From: a bacterium | GTDB taxonomy: Bacteria; Patescibacteriota; Patescibacteriia; SBBB01 | Assembly: GCA_005239895.1 (NCBI GenBank) | Contig: SBBB01000016.1 | Location: 1-47,137, forward strand | Length of the DNA: 47,137 nucleotides | Reading direction: 5' to 3' | Shown here: in pieces, positions 8,205 to 16,017 of the stretch | Numbering within the stretch: the stretch's first letter is position 1 | Layout of the letters: every line of letters begins with the position of its first letter | Notes under the pieces: model-generated | Told to the model about the DNA's origin: nothing | The model's database searches: none | What the model saw: the letters and a program-made list of their open reading frames with translations, nothing else | Position numbers and translations under genes: made by a program

Positions 8205-8849
8205 ATGTTCTTTCAAGACAGGTCCGAGGCTGGTAAAAAACTAGCTGAAATATTATTGCCATTTAAAGATAATAATCAGGTAATTGTTTTGGGACTGCCG
8301 CGTGGCGGTGTAATTACAGCTTACGAAGTTGCCAAAAAATTAAACGCAGCCCTAGATATTATTATTGTTCGGAAAATTGGCGCGCCTTATAATCCTGAAT
8401 TCGCTATCGGTGCTATAACTGAAGATGGAACTTTTCTAGTTGATCAAGATATAATGACTTTACATAATATCTCTCCAGAATATATAAATGTACAATTGCA
8501 AAATCATAAACAAGAAATTGAACGCCGGATTTTATTGTATCGTCACAATAAACTGCCATTGAATCTAAAAAATAAAACTGTAATAATTATTGATGATGGT
8601 ATTGCAACGGGATTAACCATATTAGCTTCAATTCAATCTGTAAAAAACCAAAAAGCGAAATGTATTATAGTGGCTACACCTGTGGCAGCTGCAGATTCTT
8701 TAGAAAAAATTAAAAAATTAACGGATAATGTGTTTTGCCTGTACGCACCTATGTTTTTTGGAGCAGTAGGGGAGTTTTATAATAATTTTGATCAAACTAG
8801 TGACGAAGAGGTTATAAAATTATTGCAACAAAACTCAGATATTTTATAA
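8205..8849 (+). CDS. Phosphoribosyltransferase-fold protein
   Basis: This is a PRTase-domain protein of the stand-alone group that begins FxDRxxAGxxLA. The opening is MFFQDRSEAGKKLAE, followed by VLGLPRGGV (the PRPP pyrophosphate loop region) and IIIVRKIGAP. The PRPP-binding motif VIIIDDGIATG is at about residues 127-137. Such proteins are usually annotated only as putative phosphoribosyltransferases; the base substrate is unknown. It is tightly linked to the HAD phosphatase upstream and lies close to the N-hydrolase gene downstream, which suggests nucleotide salvage. No Shine-Dalgarno. Confidence 0.87.
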   Translation: MFFQDRSEAGKKLAEILLPFKDNNQVIVLGLPRGGVITAYEVAKKLNAALDIIIVRKIGAPYNPEFAIGAITEDGTFLVDQDIMTLHNISPEYINVQLQNHKQEIERRILLYRHNKLPLNLKNKTVIIIDDGIATGLTILASIQSVKNQKAKCIIVATPVAAADSLEKIKKLTDNVFCLYAPMFFGAVGEFYNNFDQTSDEEVIKLLQQNSDIL

Positions 8850-8893
8850 CCACTAGTTTTTAAATTTTATCTATTAAGATATAATTATTACTT

Positions 8894-9334
8894 ATGAAAA
8901 TTTATTTTGCAGGATCAATTACAGGTGGAAGGGGTGACAAGGAACTTTATCTTGAAATTATAAACCTACTTAAAAAACATGGAACAGTGTTGACCGAACA
9001 CGTCGGAGCTCAAACCTTATCAGCCATGGGAAATGTTGACTTAACAGATGAATTTACTTATGAACGTTGTATGAATTGGACTAAAGAAGCTGATGTTATT
9101 GTAGCTGAAGTCACCACTCCTAGTTTAGGCGTTGGCTATGAAATTGGAGAAATGTCTGGAATAAAACCCATACTTTGTTTATACAGACTTCAAGATGGAA
9201 AAAGAGTATCGCGAATGCTCACTGGCAATAAAAATTTACAAACTGAAAAATATGAAACAATCAAAGATATTGAAACTATATTAGAAAACTTTTTTAAAAA
9301 CTTTTATGCAAACGACAAAACTAATTTATCTTGA
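8894..9334 (+). CDS. DNPH1/Rcl-like 2'-deoxynucleoside 5'-phosphate N-hydrolase
   Basis: By family this enzyme hydrolyses the N-glycosidic bond of deoxynucleotides and removes modified dNMPs. It belongs to the nucleoside 2-deoxyribosyltransferase fold. The match to vertebrate DNPH1 is clear along the chain: IYFAGSITGGRGDKELY (residues 3-19), GTVLTEHVG (30-38) and ADVIVAEVTTPSLGVGYEIG, which carries the catalytic glutamate region (E72) and the family's GVGYE signature. Length 146 is close to the family (about 170). Its 3' end overlaps alaX by 29 nt, so the two are translated from one message. It ends in TGA, one of few in the window. Confidence 0.88.
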   Translation: MKIYFAGSITGGRGDKELYLEIINLLKKHGTVLTEHVGAQTLSAMGNVDLTDEFTYERCMNWTKEADVIVAEVTTPSLGVGYEIGEMSGIKPILCLYRLQDGKRVSRMLTGNKNLQTEKYETIKDIETILENFFKNFYANDKTNLS

Positions 9335-10052
9335 AAATTTTAATCTTCTCACATCTAACGCTCAAGTTATTGAAATAGTATCAGAAAATAATAAAGAAAT
9401 TATTATTTTAGATCAAACGATTTTTTATCCTCAAGGTGGAGGACAACCTTATGATCAAGGTATGATTGAAGGAAATTCTGCTAAATTTATAGTAGAAGAA
9501 GTGCGTTTTGTGGATGGGACAGTAAAACATATTGGAAAATTTGAATTTGGTAATTTTCAAATTGGCGAAAATGTAAAATGTTTAGTTAATGAAACGCGTC
9601 GCGTACTTAATAGTCGCTTGCATTCAGCTGGACATATTATTGATATGGCAATTACAGATTTAAAACTCAACTGGACTCCTATAAAGGGTTATCATTTCCC
9701 AGATGGTCCGTATGTTGAATATGCCGCAAGTTCTAATGAATTAGATAAGGAAAAATTAAAAATTGATATTGAAAACATGGGTAACAAATTTATAAATGAA
9801 AACCGAGAAACAAAAATTATTTTTATGGATAAAGAAAAAATGAAAGAGGTTTGCCATTTTGTTCCTGAATATATTCCTGAAGGCAAACCAAGCCGAGTTG
9901 TTATGTATGGAGATTTTGGAATTCCATGTGGAGGAACTCATGTGAATCGTCTCGGCGATATTAAAAAACTAATTATTAGAAAAATAAAATCCAATGGCGC
10001 TAATATTCGGGTTAGTTATGATGTTGAAGGTCCTGTAGGGATTGAAAGATAA
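9306..10052 (+). CDS. alaX: Alanyl-tRNA editing protein AlaX
   Basis: This free-standing trans-editing domain, related to the AlaRS second additional domain, removes serine or glycine wrongly attached to tRNA-Ala. It has an N-terminal barrel with FYPQGGGQPYDQG. The zinc and active-site motif HSAGH follows at about residue 106, and the second zinc motif PCGGTHV near the C-terminus. At 248 aa it is of the medium AlaX-M type. It overlaps the DNPH1-like gene by 29 nt. Confidence 0.93.
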   Translation: MQTTKLIYLENFNLLTSNAQVIEIVSENNKEIIILDQTIFYPQGGGQPYDQGMIEGNSAKFIVEEVRFVDGTVKHIGKFEFGNFQIGENVKCLVNETRRVLNSRLHSAGHIIDMAITDLKLNWTPIKGYHFPDGPYVEYAASSNELDKEKLKIDIENMGNKFINENRETKIIFMDKEKMKEVCHFVPEYIPEGKPSRVVMYGDFGIPCGGTHVNRLGDIKKLIIRKIKSNGANIRVSYDVEGPVGIER

Positions 10053-10157
10053 ATTTTTATAATATCTCTCAGGTTTGTTTTTAATCAAATTCTATGTTAT
10101 GGTATTGCTGTGTTTTAACAAGAGTGAAATTGTGATATTGACTATGGGAGGGTCAAA

Positions 10158-10304
10158 ATGAAAATACGAAGAACAATGAAACGTGTGACTGGATGTAAAC
10201 AACGTCAAGGGCTACATTGTATATTTATAGGCGTTATATTGAGTAAAGGTTTTGTAATGCGCATCAACAAGAAAAAAAGAACAAGATACGCACATACTAT
10301 CTAA
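10158..10304 (+). CDS. Small basic protein, 48 aa
   Basis: I do not recognise this protein. The short frame begins MKIRRTMKRVTGCKQRQG after a good ribosome site (GGGAGGG, 6 nt upstream). It contains a short hydrophobic middle (CIFIGVILSKGFV) flanked by very basic ends and finishes KKKRTRYAHTI. A strong 13-bp hairpin follows 23 nt after the stop. The combination of Shine-Dalgarno and terminator makes it a likely real gene despite its size. It may bind RNA or membrane; no function is claimed. Confidence 0.6.
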   Translation: MKIRRTMKRVTGCKQRQGLHCIFIGVILSKGFVMRINKKKRTRYAHTI

Positions 10305-10327
10305 AAATAAAGATGAACTAAATTGGA

Positions 10328-10366
10328 AACGGACTGGTTCAAGCTAAAAATGCGAACCAGTCCGTT
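10328..10366 (+). terminator. Strong hairpin after the 48-aa gene
   Basis: AACGGACTGGTTC pairs perfectly with GAACCAGTCCGTT (13 bp, 13-nt loop). There is no long T-run after it, so it may terminate or simply stabilise the 3' end. Confidence 0.65.
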
Positions 10367-10448
10367 GTGATATTATAAACAATATATTAAATGGCAATAG
10401 AAATTGTAGATCTGCAAACAATAATTTATACGATAGAGTTTATAGAGT

Positions 10449-10649
10449 TTATTGATATTTAGGCTTTAACACCATAGGCATATTTGGCACAGGCTTATTG
10501 TTATGCACAAAACAAAGCCTACCATAAAGCCACTTTAATATATGTATTGAAATACGAAGTTCCTTAGCAGCCTGCCTTTTTACAGTCCATCTTTTTTGAA
10601 TGTGGGGTGCTCGTTCCTGCAAACTCTTTCTATTGTATCGTCTTTTCAT
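10449..10649 (-). CDS. Small basic protein, 66 aa, possible helix-turn-helix
   Basis: Starts MKRRYNRKSLQERAPHIQKR with GGAGG 6 nt upstream. The segment VKRQAAKELRISIHILKWLYG (about residues 23-43) resembles a short helix-turn-helix (AAKELxIS pattern), so a DNA-binding role is possible but unproven. The remainder is basic and proline-rich. It is a single gene flanked by AT-rich sequence, convergent with the 48-aa gene. Confidence 0.6.
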   Translation of the reverse strand: MKRRYNRKSLQERAPHIQKRWTVKRQAAKELRISIHILKWLYGRLCFVHNNKPVPNMPMVLKPKYQ

Positions 10650-10788
10650 CTATACCTCCATTAGGTTAATTGATGCCAACTGTCATTGAATGAGGATGTT
10701 ATTTGAACTATTGTTATTTTTTTATTCTCACAATTAATAGAATAAATAAACTTTTTATAATTGTCAAGGATAAATAATACAAAAAAAA

Positions 10789-12021
10789 TTAAGAGGTTTT
10801 TATCTTTTGTATAATTAAAAACCCAATCAACACTAAAACACCCATTCCTAATAAGCCATAAGAATAACTCCAATTTCCGCTGTCAGCTGTAGCTGCCAAA
10901 ATAATACTCCAAGTAATAGGTCCAATAAAAGTCGCGAATCGTTCCGCCAAAATATAAAAACTAAAAGCCCGGGCTTCTATTTCTTGGGTAGTAAACTCTG
11001 ACACCATAGCTCGGCTAACACCCCACACTGGACCATAAAAAAGTCCAGCTATAAGACAGATAATAGATGCTATGGTTAGTGAAGATGCAAACGCCAGCGC
11101 TGGAAAAAAAATTATCCAAAAAACAAGAATTATAGATAGAGTGAATTTAGTGCCTTTTTTGTCTGTAATTTTTCCAAAAATCAATGACCCAATACCAGAA
11201 AAAACAAGAATTCCAGCCGTGAGATAAGTCTTAATAGTATCACTAGCGCCAAAAACTTTTTCTAAATAAATAGGAAAATTATTTCCAAATGTTAAAAGCG
11301 CGTCACTAAAAAGAAAATAGGCTATAAGCAATAAAGCTAAATTTTTTATGGAAAAAATAGTTTTAGTAGTTTGAAAAACTTTTATATATTCATTTTTTAT
11401 ATTAATTTTTTCTACAATTCGTTCCGTAGACGCTTCTTTATATTTCAAAAGAAGCGGAAGAGCAAAAATCACGAACAATATAAGCGCGGGAATAAAAGTT
11501 TGAACGCGCCCAGATGCGCCAAATAAAGCAATTGCTCCTGTAGCAAATGGTAAGGTTATTAAAAGACCAAAAACTTGTCCAGCATAGTTTGCTCCTATTC
11601 CTAATCCTGAAACCCAACCCCGATTGGCATCCGTAGAAATATCATTGATCATGGGAGTGTAATAAATAAATGTCATTAAATAAAAATACATAGCAAGTGT
11701 AAAACATATTATGGCTAGTAAGACTTGAGATGGAGCAAAAAGCGCAATCAAAGCTGTAAAAAGATAAAAAATAAATGTAATTATTGAGTAAAAACGAACA
11801 CCCCTGAGTTTATGACCAGTTTCGTCTAATCTTTGCCCAACCACGGGAGCAGTTAAAATAAAAAACAGAGATGAAATCACAAGAACTGAATTGTACCACC
11901 AGTCTGGTTTGCCGCTATCAATAACTAACCATTGAGAAAAATAAAAAAGAAACACAATCATAATGATTGAGTTTGCAAAATCATACAAAGCCCAAAGAAA
12001 AATATTTTTTCGTACTTGCAT
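10789..12021 (-). CDS. MFS transporter, Atg22/UMF1-like
   Basis: This 410-aa integral membrane protein has about 12 predicted transmembrane segments. It opens with WALYDFANSIIMIVF, the signature of the UMF1 (Atg22-like) branch of the major facilitator superfamily. A loop GQRLDETGHKLRG between TM2 and TM3 and GKITDKKGTK in the second half are the two MFS A-like loops. Members of the family export amino acids or other small solutes; the substrate here is unknown. No Shine-Dalgarno. It is divergent from yjjX. Confidence 0.9.
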   Translation of the reverse strand: MQVRKNIFLWALYDFANSIIMIVFLFYFSQWLVIDSGKPDWWYNSVLVISSLFFILTAPVVGQRLDETGHKLRGVRFYSIITFIFYLFTALIALFAPSQVLLAIICFTLAMYFYLMTFIYYTPMINDISTDANRGWVSGLGIGANYAGQVFGLLITLPFATGAIALFGASGRVQTFIPALILFVIFALPLLLKYKEASTERIVEKINIKNEYIKVFQTTKTIFSIKNLALLLIAYFLFSDALLTFGNNFPIYLEKVFGASDTIKTYLTAGILVFSGIGSLIFGKITDKKGTKFTLSIILVFWIIFFPALAFASSLTIASIICLIAGLFYGPVWGVSRAMVSEFTTQEIEARAFSFYILAERFATFIGPITWSIILAATADSGNWSYSYGLLGMGVLVLIGFLIIQKIKTS

Positions 12022-12152
12022 ACTGCTAAATTTAAAAAATAAAATTTAGGGTCAATAACTTTAATATAACAAAGGGTTGAATTTTATACAATAGAATTTA
12101 ACTTACACTCTAAATAGTTGATTTTGTCTTAACTTTATAAAAACCCTTAAGC

Positions 12153-12180
12153 GGAGCAGTTGACTAAAATCAATTGCTCC
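12153..12180. promoter_or_regulatory. Hairpin in the divergent MFS/yjjX intergenic region
   Basis: GGAGCAGTTGA pairs with TCAATTGCTCC (10 of 11 bp, 6-nt loop). It is followed by a TATAAT-like box at about 12193, upstream of yjjX. It lies between two divergent genes, so it is not an obvious terminator and could be an operator or 5' leader structure. Confidence 0.4.
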
Positions 12181-12237
12181 TTGCGCGTTATGGTATAATA
12201 TAAAATATATTAAAATATTTATTTAAGATAAATTATT

Positions 12238-12777
12238 ATGACAAAAACTATTATTATTGCTTCTAAAAATCCAGTGAAAATAAATGCCACCCTAAACGGT
12301 TTTCAAAAAATGTTTCCGAAAGAAACATTTGAGATTAAGGGTATTTCTGCTTCTTCAGGTGTAAGTAATCAACCTCAAAGTGATTTGGAGGCGTTTTCAG
12401 GCGCGTGGAACCGAGCTGATAATGCTTCTAAGCAAGAACCAAATGCAGACTTTTACGTAGGTATTGAGGGTGGAATTGAAGAAAATAATTTCGATATGAA
12501 AGCCTTTGCTTGGGTCGTAATCAAATCTAGGGCTAGTGGTTTTGGTAAAGCTAGAACTGGAACTTTTTTTCTTCCACTGCAAATTGCTGAGTTTATTAAA
12601 CAGGGAAAAGAGCTTAGCGAAGCTGATGATATTGTTTTTGGCAGAACAAATTCTAAACAAGAAAATGGCGCGGTTGGTCTTTTAACTGATAATGTAATTG
12701 ATAGAACAAAATATTATACAGAAGCTGTGGTGTTGGCGCTTATTCCTTTCAAAAACAAAAAACTTTATAATTTATAA
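12238..12777 (+). CDS. yjjX: Inosine/xanthosine triphosphatase (YjjX)
   Basis: This housecleaning enzyme hydrolyses non-canonical purine NTPs (ITP, XTP) so that they are not built into nucleic acids. It opens with IIIASKNPVKINAT (residues 4-17), the substrate-binding start of the family. YVGIEGGIEE (about 73-82), FAWVVI and ENGAVGLLT follow, all typical of YjjX/PRRC1-type proteins. At 179 aa it has normal length. No Shine-Dalgarno. Thematically it joins DNPH1 and AlaX as quality-control enzymes. Confidence 0.92.
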   Translation: MTKTIIIASKNPVKINATLNGFQKMFPKETFEIKGISASSGVSNQPQSDLEAFSGAWNRADNASKQEPNADFYVGIEGGIEENNFDMKAFAWVVIKSRASGFGKARTGTFFLPLQIAEFIKQGKELSEADDIVFGRTNSKQENGAVGLLTDNVIDRTKYYTEAVVLALIPFKNKKLYNL

Positions 12778-12811
12778 AAATCCCTTGACCACGTCATTCG
12801 ACATGGCTTGA

Positions 12812-12832
12812 CCCCGTTAGAAGCCACGATCA
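12812..12832. repeat. Single end of the TIR element family
   Basis: CCCCGTTAGAAGCCACGATC matches the left end of the elements at 7391 and 40948. No clear partner end is visible nearby, so this is a solo or decayed copy. Confidence 0.5.
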
Positions 12833-12915
12833 CTCTCTATTTAACATATTAAGCAAACTAAACCAGTAAATAATTTTCAAAAATATTTACTTAAGTATTT
12901 ATAAAATAAAGATAA

Positions 12916-13079
12916 TTATCGGCGGCGGCGAGGGTATGGACCCTTGCCCCATGGATACAGATTATCAATTTTTTTACGATCTTCTCGCATTTCTTCCAAT
13001 CGTTTTTCGCTAGTTCTTCGGGAGTAAATTTTATGCCACCTTCTATATTTTTTTCATCAGGTATTTTTAAATTTTCCAT
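12916..13079 (-). CDS. Small protein, about 54 aa, with apparent frameshift
   Basis: From ATG 13079 the frame reads MENLKIPDEKNIEGGIKF and then TPEELAK. After the A5 run (13005-13009 on the plus strand) the natural continuation is one frame over: RLEEMREDRKKIDNLYPW and then GKGPYPRRRR, stop at 12916. One added A joins both parts into a plausible charged helical protein with an arginine-rich tail. The unshifted frame instead ends as unlikely sequence (CIHGARVHTLAAADNYLYF). Function unknown. Either a missing base in the assembly or slippage during expression would explain it. Confidence 0.55.
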
Positions 13080-13165
13080 AATTTTACTTTAAATTAGTGC
13101 CGTGGTTTTATTATAATATTTTTTACTCTATTGCGCAAAGAGGATTAATAAACTACATTATATAA

Positions 13166-13552
13166 ATGGATACAACTATTTTATTTTCAAAATTAATAGG
13201 TATTTTTTGCTTAGTTATGGGAGTGTCAATGCTCAATCGCAGTAAGATGACTAGTGTGTTTAAAGAACTGTCTAATCAACACGCACTTTCTTGCGTAATG
13301 GGTGTTATAATGCTCATTCTGGGACTAATCATAACATTAACACATTCAAGATGGGAAACCTATCCAGAAAAACTCATCACAATCATTGGTTGGTGGGTAT
13401 GTCTTGAATCTATAGTATTTCTTTTTATTTCTAAAGAAACTTTAGCGCAATGGCTGAATATGATGGAAAATAAAAATGTGTACTATCTGGTTACTTTTGG
13501 TTATTTTTTACTAGGAGTATGTCTTGCTTATAATGGCTTCATTGTGAAATAA
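13166..13552 (+). CDS. Four-TM membrane protein, hypothetical
   Basis: This 128-aa protein has four hydrophobic segments at about residues 8-22, 40-58, 70-90 and 106-125. The opening KLIGIFCLVMGVSMLNR and LSNQHALSCVMGVIMLILGL look like small integral membrane proteins common in this group of bacteria. There is no catalytic motif. It is a single gene with no Shine-Dalgarno. Confidence 0.7.
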   Translation: MDTTILFSKLIGIFCLVMGVSMLNRSKMTSVFKELSNQHALSCVMGVIMLILGLIITLTHSRWETYPEKLITIIGWWVCLESIVFLFISKETLAQWLNMMENKNVYYLVTFGYFLLGVCLAYNGFIVK

Positions 13553-13598
13553 GTTGCATTTTTACTTCTGGTAATTTAAACAATAAATTGTCAAGAAC

Positions 13599-13612
13599 TT
13601 CGCGATCGCGAA
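13599..13612. other. Perfect 14-bp palindrome with GCGATCGC core
   Basis: TTCGCGATCGCGAA is self-complementary and sits in AT-rich intergenic DNA. The same GCGATCGC octamer occurs at 7404 and 40961 in the TIR elements, and GATCGCGA variants occur at 7484 and 15116. It may be a protein or methylase target. Confidence 0.5.
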
Positions 13613-13656
13613 ACGTGTTGACAGTCTCTAAATAATTTAACAAATAAAATGATTTA

Positions 13657-13681
13657 GGCAGGGAGACTGATAGTCCCTGCC
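13657..13681 (-). terminator. Terminator of the paralogous small-gene pair
   Basis: GGCAGGGA and TCCCTGCC form an 8-bp stem with a 9-nt loop, 30 nt after the minus-strand stop codon at 13711. The following minus-strand sequence is AT-rich (TAAATCATTTTATTT). Confidence 0.65.
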
Positions 13682-13710
13682 CATTAAGAATTATTTCTTA
13701 CTTTGTTAAC

Positions 13711-13893
13711 TTAATTAATCGCTGGTTTTTGTCTTTTCTGGATGGCGATCAAATCACCTAGGTTCTTTGCGTATGTCTTAAAAGTGCCTGCTCCACGATA
13801 TTTGAACATGCGCCCTAATATAGCAAGGGAACGATTTGCCCTGAGGAAGATTTCTTTTTGAATCTTAATATCCTTTTCATTATCTTTTGTCAT
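13711..13893 (-). CDS. Small protein, 60 aa, paralogue of the upstream gene
   Basis: Starts MTKDNEKDIKIQKE, with AAGGAGG 10-11 nt upstream. Its central segment FLRANRSLAILGRMF, continuing KYRGAGTF, matches the upstream 73-aa protein (RLRANYSLAVLGESF, VWNGSGKF). This defines a shared motif LRANxSLAxLGxxFxxxGxGxF. The tail is basic. It overlaps the upstream gene by 14 nt, so the two are translationally coupled. I do not recognise the family. Confidence 0.72.
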   Translation of the reverse strand: MTKDNEKDIKIQKEIFLRANRSLAILGRMFKYRGAGTFKTYAKNLGDLIAIQKRQKPAIN

Positions 13894-14101
13894 TTTTAAC
13901 AATTCCTCCTTTTGAAATATGGTGTTTAAGTGAAAACCCTGAATGTCTTATATTCAAAAACTTACCAGAGCCATTCCAAACAAAGCTCTCTCCTAAAACA
14001 GCGAGGGAATAATTTGCTCTCAAACGTAAAGCTGCTTGCATTTCTACATCTTCGGGTTTATCTACAAAACCTACAATTGCCTGTTTTTTTCTAATTTTCA
14101 T
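13880..14101 (-). CDS. Small protein, 73 aa, first of a paralogous pair
   Basis: Starts MKIRKKQAIVGFVDKPEDVE, with AAGGAGG placed well upstream and a consensus-like promoter before it. The middle LRANYSLAVLGESFVWNGSG is the part shared with the downstream 60-aa protein. The ends differ: the N-terminus is basic and then acidic, and the C-terminus is histidine- and lysine-containing (SLKHHISKGG). Two adjacent diverged copies in one operon recall two-subunit small regulators or toxin/antitoxin pairs, but nothing specific supports either. Confidence 0.75.
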   Translation of the reverse strand: MKIRKKQAIVGFVDKPEDVEMQAALRLRANYSLAVLGESFVWNGSGKFLNIRHSGFSLKHHISKGGIVKNDKR

Positions 14102-14125
14102 AGCAGTACCTCCTTCTTAACCAGA

Positions 14126-14155
14126 ATTATACACTGAAAATAACTTAAATAGCAA
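14126..14155 (-). promoter_or_regulatory. Sigma70-type promoter for the small paralogous pair
   Basis: On the minus strand TTGCTA is separated by 18 nt from a perfect TATAAT, about 25 nt before the 73-aa gene's start. Confidence 0.6.
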
Positions 14156-14197
14156 CGAAATATATGACCACCGTATTTTAAAACCCTAATCTCAATA

Positions 14198-14226
14198 TTG
14201 ACTTAACAAATAAGATATTCTAAAAT
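14198..14226 (+). promoter_or_regulatory. Sigma70-type promoter
   Basis: TTGACT, 17-nt spacer, TAAAAT, located about 50 nt upstream of the 14275 gene. Confidence 0.65.
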
Positions 14227-14274
14227 CCAATATTAGTCGTTACAAATCAATGAGTTCATTAAGGAGAGCGAATC

Positions 14275-14766
14275 ATGTTGTTAATTAAAAAGGAAGAAAT
14301 AGGTTGCGAAGAGAGGCAAGCACACTCATTTACATTTTATAGCGAGGAGAAAAGGATATCTATTGGTTTTGCCAAGATTCCAATTAGAATTTTTCTTAAT
14401 AATGTATGGGAAATGTTGTATGACAACATGCATATCTGGAATCACCAACCCTATTGTGAGTTTATCAAACACGTAGGGTCCATCACCAAAATTGGCAAGT
14501 ATAAAATTCAGAGAAAGCGAAGAAAAAATCAAAAAACCACCGACATTAAACAATTTAAAAAGATATTTAATGGTCGTCAACGAGTGCTTTTTGCCGCTAA
14601 GAATGTAATTGTGGTTAAGTACAACGGAATTTACAGCATACCCATTAGTATCTTTTTCTTTGGGGTCACAAAACATGTATTGCACCACCCTGATATAAAA
14701 TTCAATGATCCGCGGATTAAATTTGTTGAGTACGTACAGTCCATAATTCAATTAAAAGCAGCTTAA
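14275..14766 (+). CDS. Hypothetical protein, 163 aa
   Basis: I do not recognise this protein. It starts MLLIKKEEIGCEERQAHSF with AAGGAGAG 7-8 nt upstream and has its own promoter and terminator. It is basic (IQRKRRKNQKTTDIKQFKK at about residues 82-100) and may bind nucleic acid. A hydrophobic strand-rich segment, VLFAAKNVIVVKYNGIYS, follows. The opposite strand also has a long open frame here, but it lacks a ribosome site and its would-be start lies inside this gene. Confidence 0.75.
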   Translation: MLLIKKEEIGCEERQAHSFTFYSEEKRISIGFAKIPIRIFLNNVWEMLYDNMHIWNHQPYCEFIKHVGSITKIGKYKIQRKRRKNQKTTDIKQFKKIFNGRQRVLFAAKNVIVVKYNGIYSIPISIFFFGVTKHVLHHPDIKFNDPRIKFVEYVQSIIQLKAA

Positions 14767-15313
14767 GAAGTTAATCTATCTAAGCATTTTATTAAGGGAA
14801 TTATATAAAATTAGGGCCGAATCGCATTTTCACTCGCGATTCGGCTTTATGTATAAAAAATGGTTGATACTTGTATTTATCTTCCCTAGAATCTTGACAA
14901 AAACAACTAATATTTTATTCGAAATAAATTGTCAAGAACTTAGTAATCGCTGAAAATCTTGACCCTATTTAAAAACTATATTTCATATTTATAGTTAAAA
15001 AAGTTAGTAGTCATAATCCCAAAAAAATAATGTTTAATTATTTTTAATAACTAAACAAATTTTTAGTAACAGCTAAATTATTTTTAAAATCAAAAACCAC
15101 TGTGAGGTTTCGTCACGATCGCGACGAAGCGTCACGCTATAATGTTTTAAAATACTATATATTTAATCAAAACCATAAATATACACTAGTCATTACTCAC
15201 TCTTGACTATTAATTCATAATATTCTAGATTAATAATAATTGACTGCTAATGTCAATTACCACGCACGATGGTTTCGCGAGCTCTCATGTATCAATTAAT
15301 ATAAAGGAGAAAA
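14767..15313. other. Long intergenic region
   Basis: Apart from the terminator at 14816-14845 I see no gene. It contains a gapped palindrome TTCGTC-N8-GACGAA with a central CGATCG at about 15109-15128. The rest is AT-rich low-complexity DNA rich in TTTTTAATAACTAAA-like words. The last 15 nt hold the ribosome site of the next gene. Confidence 0.5.
14816..14845 (+). terminator. Intrinsic terminator of the 163-aa gene
   Basis: GCCGAATCGC and GCGATTCGGC form a perfect 10-bp stem with a 10-nt loop, then TTTATG. Confidence 0.75.
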
Positions 15314-15802
15314 ATGCGCAAACCAGCTAAACCTTATTTGAAGTGGTTAATATTTTTCATGCTTGGTACAACGCTTGGGTTTTTTATTACAGAATATAGG
15401 ATGAAAGATACCATTCCTCCAGTCAACGAATTAATATTAAAATTCTTGCTTGTACAAACCTTAGCACTGGCTATCATATCTTTATTCTTATTATTCTTAA
15501 GAATAAAGGCTTGTAAGGCCAAATTACTAGCCAAACAAATTGCCGCACAAAAATGGCATCTCGTAGAGGCTTATTTGATTCAAAATGAAGAATTACAATA
15601 CCTAGATTCAAAAGGTTGGAGAAAAATTAGCAATAATCATTTCGGGCTTAAAGATGGAAGCGCACTACTTAAATTGTCATCTAAAGATCTACAACGAATA
15701 CCGCTAAAAATCGGCCTCCACCAAATCATCCACTTGCAAAAGCAACAAGTAGTTTTATGTGTTTTCAAACCTTGGAATTTGATTTCATTAATGAAGCCCT
15801 AG
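15314..15802 (+). CDS. Membrane-anchored hypothetical protein, 162 aa
   Basis: Starts MRKPAKPYLKWLIFFMLGTT, with AAAGGAG just upstream. Two transmembrane helices lie at about residues 9-25 and 40-63. A basic linker (RIKACKAKLLAK) and a soluble C-terminal half of about 95 residues follow, probably cytoplasmic given the charge pattern. No family recognised. It has its own terminator. Confidence 0.72.
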   Translation: MRKPAKPYLKWLIFFMLGTTLGFFITEYRMKDTIPPVNELILKFLLVQTLALAIISLFLLFLRIKACKAKLLAKQIAAQKWHLVEAYLIQNEELQYLDSKGWRKISNNHFGLKDGSALLKLSSKDLQRIPLKIGLHQIIHLQKQQVVLCVFKPWNLISLMKP

Positions 15803-15932
15803 AATGTGCTTTCAAAACCGATCTTTGCGCGTATTTGTTGCCAAAAAACTGAATCTATACTAGACAAAAACCTTACATAGAATTTTATTACAATTGATAA
15901 TAAACAATCCTTACATCAACAAATATTAATGA

Positions 15933-15967
15933 GCCCCGACACAGATGCAGTGCCGGGGCGTGCTTTT
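15933..15967 (+). terminator. Intrinsic terminator of the 162-aa gene
   Basis: GCCCCGACAC pairs with GTGCCGGGGC (one mismatch), followed by GTGCTTTTT, a classic Rho-independent terminator. Confidence 0.85.
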
Positions 15968-16017
15968 TAAATTAACTATAAATTGATATAATAATTTAAT
16001 TATAATATCAATTATAT

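Noticed and set aside
10661-10873. 70-aa minus-strand frame at the end of the MFS gene
   Set aside because: It overlaps the MFS coding region in another frame and has no ribosome site.
14326-14751. 141-aa open frame opposite the 163-aa gene
   Set aside because: The plus-strand gene has promoter, Shine-Dalgarno and terminator; the minus frame has none.
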